DNA of 64,000 nucleotides from Ascidia mentula. Its lineage: Eukaryota; Chordata; Ascidiacea; Phlebobranchia; Ascidiidae. The notes under the pieces were generated by a model. It did not search any database and was not told the DNA's origin. It worked only from the letters and a program-made list of their open reading frames with translations. A program made the translations under genes and the position numbers. Location: the NCBI GenBank assembly GCA_947561715.1, contig OX387203.1, positions 6,696,001-6,760,000 on the forward strand, read 5' to 3'. Below, one piece after another: positions 62,501 to 64,000 of the stretch. Position 1 is the first letter of the stretch. Each line of letters opens with the position of its first letter.

Positions 62501-63879
62501 ACGTGTCAAAGAATTGATTTCTGTATAAAGTTGTGTTTGTTTAATCTTTTTCGTGTTTCGACTTCATTTTCACCCCGCACCTTTGTTCTTGTATTATATT
62601 AACCCAAGTGATGTATAACGGCACGTGACTAAACCAACCAATGAGCTTCCGATGGTCCAAGTATAAATAGTCATGTGCGCCTGTTAATTGGGTTCTTTGC
62701 ATTCGGCTCGACTCTACTCTATCGGAATCATTGTCCTATCTTTGATCTTCTGTTCGATGACAAGACACTGATATTATTACTGAGACTCTATAAGCTATTC
62801 GCCGGCTTGGGATTTCCTTTCAATTTCTATCGAGGTGGAAAAAATTAGCATGGCATTTTCTTGTCATGTTTAGCAGATGGCGATTAATGACTAAAGGTAT
62901 GGAAACTTTACGCTTTTGTTCACAGGAAAAGGCCGTACTGCTCATAGGCGAACAGGGAACGGCAAAGACCGTGATCGTGAAAGGTTACATGAACACACGG
63001 TATAACCCAGAAACGCATGCAACCAAAGCACTCAACTTTTCATCTGCCACTACGCCACTAATGTTTCAGGTAAAATAAAGCTTCATTATTTAAGCAGTGG
63101 TAACCAGTGGTTTTCCGAATTCCACACATTTAAAACGATTCACTGCTCCTGCGATGTACGATGTGTATTAAGAGCCGTTCAAAATTTTTATTTGTCCAAC
63201 GAAGCGAGAAAACGAATAGAAATTATACATGATTGATAAATATGCTACCTTGGTATCTCTCGCTTATCATGTATTGTTGTTGCTTTGGTCAGCGCACCAT
63301 TGAGAGTTATGTGGACAAGCGTGTGGGAAGTACGTACGGACCTCCAGCAGGAAAAAAGATGACGGTGTTTATTGATGACGTCAACATGCCGATTATTAAT
63401 GAGTGGGGAGACCAGATTACAAACGAGATTGTCCGGCAACTAATGGAAAGCAAAGGATTTTACAAGTGATTTAAGGAGAATTGAAACAGCATTTTAGGAA
63501 AACAGAGTGTATTAAAGTTTTCGAACATATCGTGTTTAAATTTCGTCCATACCTTTCAAGAAGTCAAAATATAATATACGGTCGGCCACTTGCCGTTCCC
63601 GCCGTATTTAACGTTTGTAAAAAACTTTGCACATAACAATCACCAAGCGATGACAGATCTGCTCACTTACTGCCTTTTGTTTTCAGCTTGGAAAAGCCGG
63701 GTGATTGTATCTTTATTGTGGATATACAGTTTGTGTGCGCCATGATCCAACCTGGTGGAGGCAGGAATGATATTCCGCAGCGTCTCAAACGACAATTTAC
63801 AATCTTCAACAGTTGCCTGCCATCAAATGCGTCCATCGATAAGATTTTCTCCACTATTGGCTGTGGCCACTTTTGTGAG
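41553..63879 (+). CDS. DNAH5: Axonemal dynein heavy chain, outer arm, DNAH5/DNAH8 class (5' part, 52 exons, 2699 codons)
   Basis: Fifty-two exons join with consistent phases into one 2699-codon frame that stays open to the last donor (63880), so the gene continues past the window; the family is usually about 4600 residues. The tail, linker, AAA1, AAA2 and the start of AAA3 are in order, and every exon matches the remembered human DNAH5 sequence, with long near-identical runs around the P-loops. The product is the ATP-driven motor of ciliary outer arms (gamma class; Chlamydomonas ODA2). ATG 41553 gives MAATTSGSK before the conserved [22 protein letters not shown]; human DNAH5 has about 30 more residues, so an upstream exon is possible. 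DNAH5 and DNAH8 cannot be separated here. Exons are listed in the segment entries. Confidence 0.95.
42965..43183 (+). mobile_element. hAT-type MITE in dynein intron 5
   Basis: The ends CAGTGATTCCCAA and TTGGGAAACACTT are imperfect inverted repeats with the CAGTG start typical of hAT elements. The body aligns along its length with the copy at 55431-55653. No clean target duplication is visible. It begins 35 bases after the exon 5 donor. Confidence 0.75.
46505..46591 (+). repeat. Perfect 22 bp hairpin in dynein intron 13
   Basis: Bases 46505-46526 are the exact reverse complement of 46570-46591, with a 43-base loop. Pairing extends roughly nine more bases outward with mismatches. It could be a short foldback transposon or a hairpin RNA precursor; no target duplication or second copy was found in the window. 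Confidence 0.7.
48447..48593 (+). mobile_element. Foldback element, family B, in dynein intron 17
   Basis: Bases 48447-48469 and 48551-48573 are perfect 23 bp inverted repeats. Between them, TTGAGGAAGCC, a hairpin and GGCGAAACG resemble a hammerhead core that has lost the CTGATGA box. The right flank ATATGCCTGGCAGCAACAA recurs at about 30704-30727, and related pieces lie at 53318-53430. Confidence 0.65.
50345..50545 (+). mobile_element. Foldback element carrying an intact hammerhead, dynein intron 21
   Basis: Arms 50345-50387 and 50503-50545 are 43 bp inverted repeats with a single mismatch. The right arm plus bases inside it form the complete ribozyme at 50483-50535; the left arm is only the 3' half of one, on the minus strand. 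The near-identity of the arms suggests a recent insertion or selection for pairing. The outer left flank resembles that of the copy at 6439. Confidence 0.8.
50483..50535 (+). ncRNA. Type I hammerhead self-cleaving ribozyme
   Basis: All parts are present in order. Stem I 5' strand AGCTGCA (50483-50489) is followed by CTGATGA (50490-50496). Stem II is GACCT/AGGTC with a TTT loop (50497-50509). Next come GAA (50510-50512) and stem III ACAG/CTGT (50513-50516 and 50524-50527) with a seven-base loop. Cleavage base C is at 50528, after GT. Stem I 3' strand TGCAGCT (50529-50535) pairs perfectly over seven bases. Every core position fits the known consensus. Cleavage would fall between 50528 and 50529 in dynein pre-mRNA. 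Activity is predicted from sequence, not shown. Confidence 0.88.
53318..53430 (-). repeat. Family B repeat fragment in dynein intron 28
   Basis: TGCCAGGCATAAT and GTTCTTCTGGCA match the complement of the family B end, and on the minus strand CCTGAGGAAGTC, a hairpin and GACGAAACGTCGG follow. It starts about 30 bases after the exon 28 donor at 53289. It looks like one half of the 48447 element. Confidence 0.55.
53919..54358 (+). mobile_element. hAT-type MITE (440 bp) in dynein intron 29
   Basis: It starts TAGTGATGCACCGAAA and ends TTTCGGTGCATCCCTA, imperfect inverted repeats of a widespread hAT type. It is flanked by a perfect 8 bp duplication, CTTCGTAT (53911-53918 and 54359-54366). The interior has many copies of TTCGGCCGAA-like palindromes and no transposase frame. 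Confidence 0.9.
55431..55653 (+). mobile_element. hAT-type MITE (223 bp) in dynein intron 32
   Basis: CAGTGATTCCCAACC and its partner TTGGGAAGCACTG form the ends. A perfect 8 bp duplication, GTCTACCA, flanks it (55423-55430 and 55654-55661). It lies 12 bases past the exon 32 donor at 55419, so the left duplication is almost in the donor site. It is the same family as 42965-43183. Confidence 0.92.
57699..59526 (+). other. Dynein AAA1 motor module (exons 38-42)
   Basis: Exons 58077-58255, 58498-58685, 58908-59102 and 59284-59526 follow the exon at 57699-57871. The Walker A loop GPAGTGKT is at residues 1924-1931 and Walker B CFDEFNR has Asp1976/Glu1977; both are intact, as needed for the main ATPase site. 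[20 protein letters not shown] and [15 protein letters not shown] are hallmark stretches. In the family this is the site whose hydrolysis drives the stroke. Confidence 0.95.
59854..59929 (+). repeat. Dispersed hairpin repeat, copy 2
   Basis: TCAGTCT, AAAAGAGTGCCAA, AGACTGATACGG and TTTAATAATTA occur in the same order as at 361-440. It lies in dynein intron 42. Confidence 0.6.
60003..61852 (+). other. Dynein AAA2 module and AAA2-AAA3 connector (exons 43-48)
   Basis: Exons: 60003-60166, 60484-60619, 60824-61016, 61325-61444, 61506-61650, 61722-61852. Walker A GPSGAGKT is at residues 2206-2213. [20 protein letters not shown] and [20 protein letters not shown] follow in the expected order. The segment after [11 protein letters not shown] is less conserved, as in the family. 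The intron 61445-61505 is only 61 bases. Confidence 0.93.
62242..63879 (+). other. Start of dynein AAA3 (exons 49-52)
   Basis: Exons: 62242-62420, 62926-63069, 63293-63465, 63687-63879. Walker A GEQGTAKT is at residues 2537-2544 and the Walker B region reads VFIDDVNMP. The last exon contains [16 protein letters not shown] and ends at a GTACAC donor, phase 0. The remaining ring, stalk and C-terminal modules lie beyond the window. Confidence 0.93.
62600..62700 (+). promoter_or_regulatory. Promoter-like stretch in dynein intron 49
   Basis: An E-box CACGTG, a CCAATGAG and TATAAATA (62662-62669) occur in promoter-like order and spacing. No transcript is recognisable downstream other than the dynein exon at 62926. 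It may be chance or part of an old repeat. Confidence 0.2.
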
Positions 63880-64000
63880 GTACACGGAATTGCCAAACCA
63901 TATCAGGCGACACCAAATCGAATCTTTCCGCTTTTTGTAGTATCTGTTTCTTTCGTCATTACCATATCACAGCACTGCGGGTTTCTTTTCTCTATTAAAG

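Overview
The window looks like nuclear DNA of an ascidian tunicate, most likely a Ciona species. This is inferred from the AT-rich, compact, intron-dense gene structure, the strongly vertebrate-like dynein and RPF2 proteins, and at least one leading 3' splice site with no obvious upstream partner, as expected where spliced-leader trans-splicing is common. All genes are spliced. Exon models were built by hand from GT/AG sites, phase continuity and remembered family sequences; no search was run.

Layout: (1) 1170-3262 (+): a five-exon, 343-residue seven-pass membrane protein resembling a GPCR. (2) 4224-35968 (+): a 21-exon, 1130-residue disordered protein with nine or ten short repeats of the form LxxxKxxFE, related in style to the EPLIN/Xin actin-binding motif, and a C-terminal tail with three DPF motifs typical of AP-2/clathrin adaptors. 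A 12.7 kb intron holds a candidate alternative first exon (26440-26460) encoding MGNVVKK in frame with the following exon. (3) 38630-40429 (-): complete eight-exon RPF2 (301 residues, Brix family, 5S RNP assembly into pre-60S ribosomes). (4) 41553-63879 (+): the first 52 exons (2699 codons) of an axonemal outer-arm dynein heavy chain of the DNAH5/DNAH8 (gamma) class, from the N-terminus through AAA1 and AAA2 into AAA3; it runs off the right edge. RPF2 and the dynein are divergent across 1.1 kb; gene 2 and RPF2 converge.

The most striking non-coding find is a complete type I hammerhead self-cleaving ribozyme (50483-50535), sense to the dynein gene, whose predicted cleavage site is 47 nt before the start of exon 22. 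It forms one end of a roughly 200 bp foldback repeat with nearly perfect 43 bp arms. Two older copies (around 6500 and 27950) carry decayed hammerheads, and one of these has two hammerhead cores in opposite orientation. Other repeats are hAT-type MITEs with clear 8 bp target duplications, a second foldback family, a 22 bp perfect hairpin and a dispersed hairpin repeat. Several of these sit only 12-35 bp from dynein splice sites.

The genes do not form a pathway: a receptor-like protein, a cytoskeletal/endocytic scaffold, a ribosome assembly factor and a ciliary motor lie side by side.
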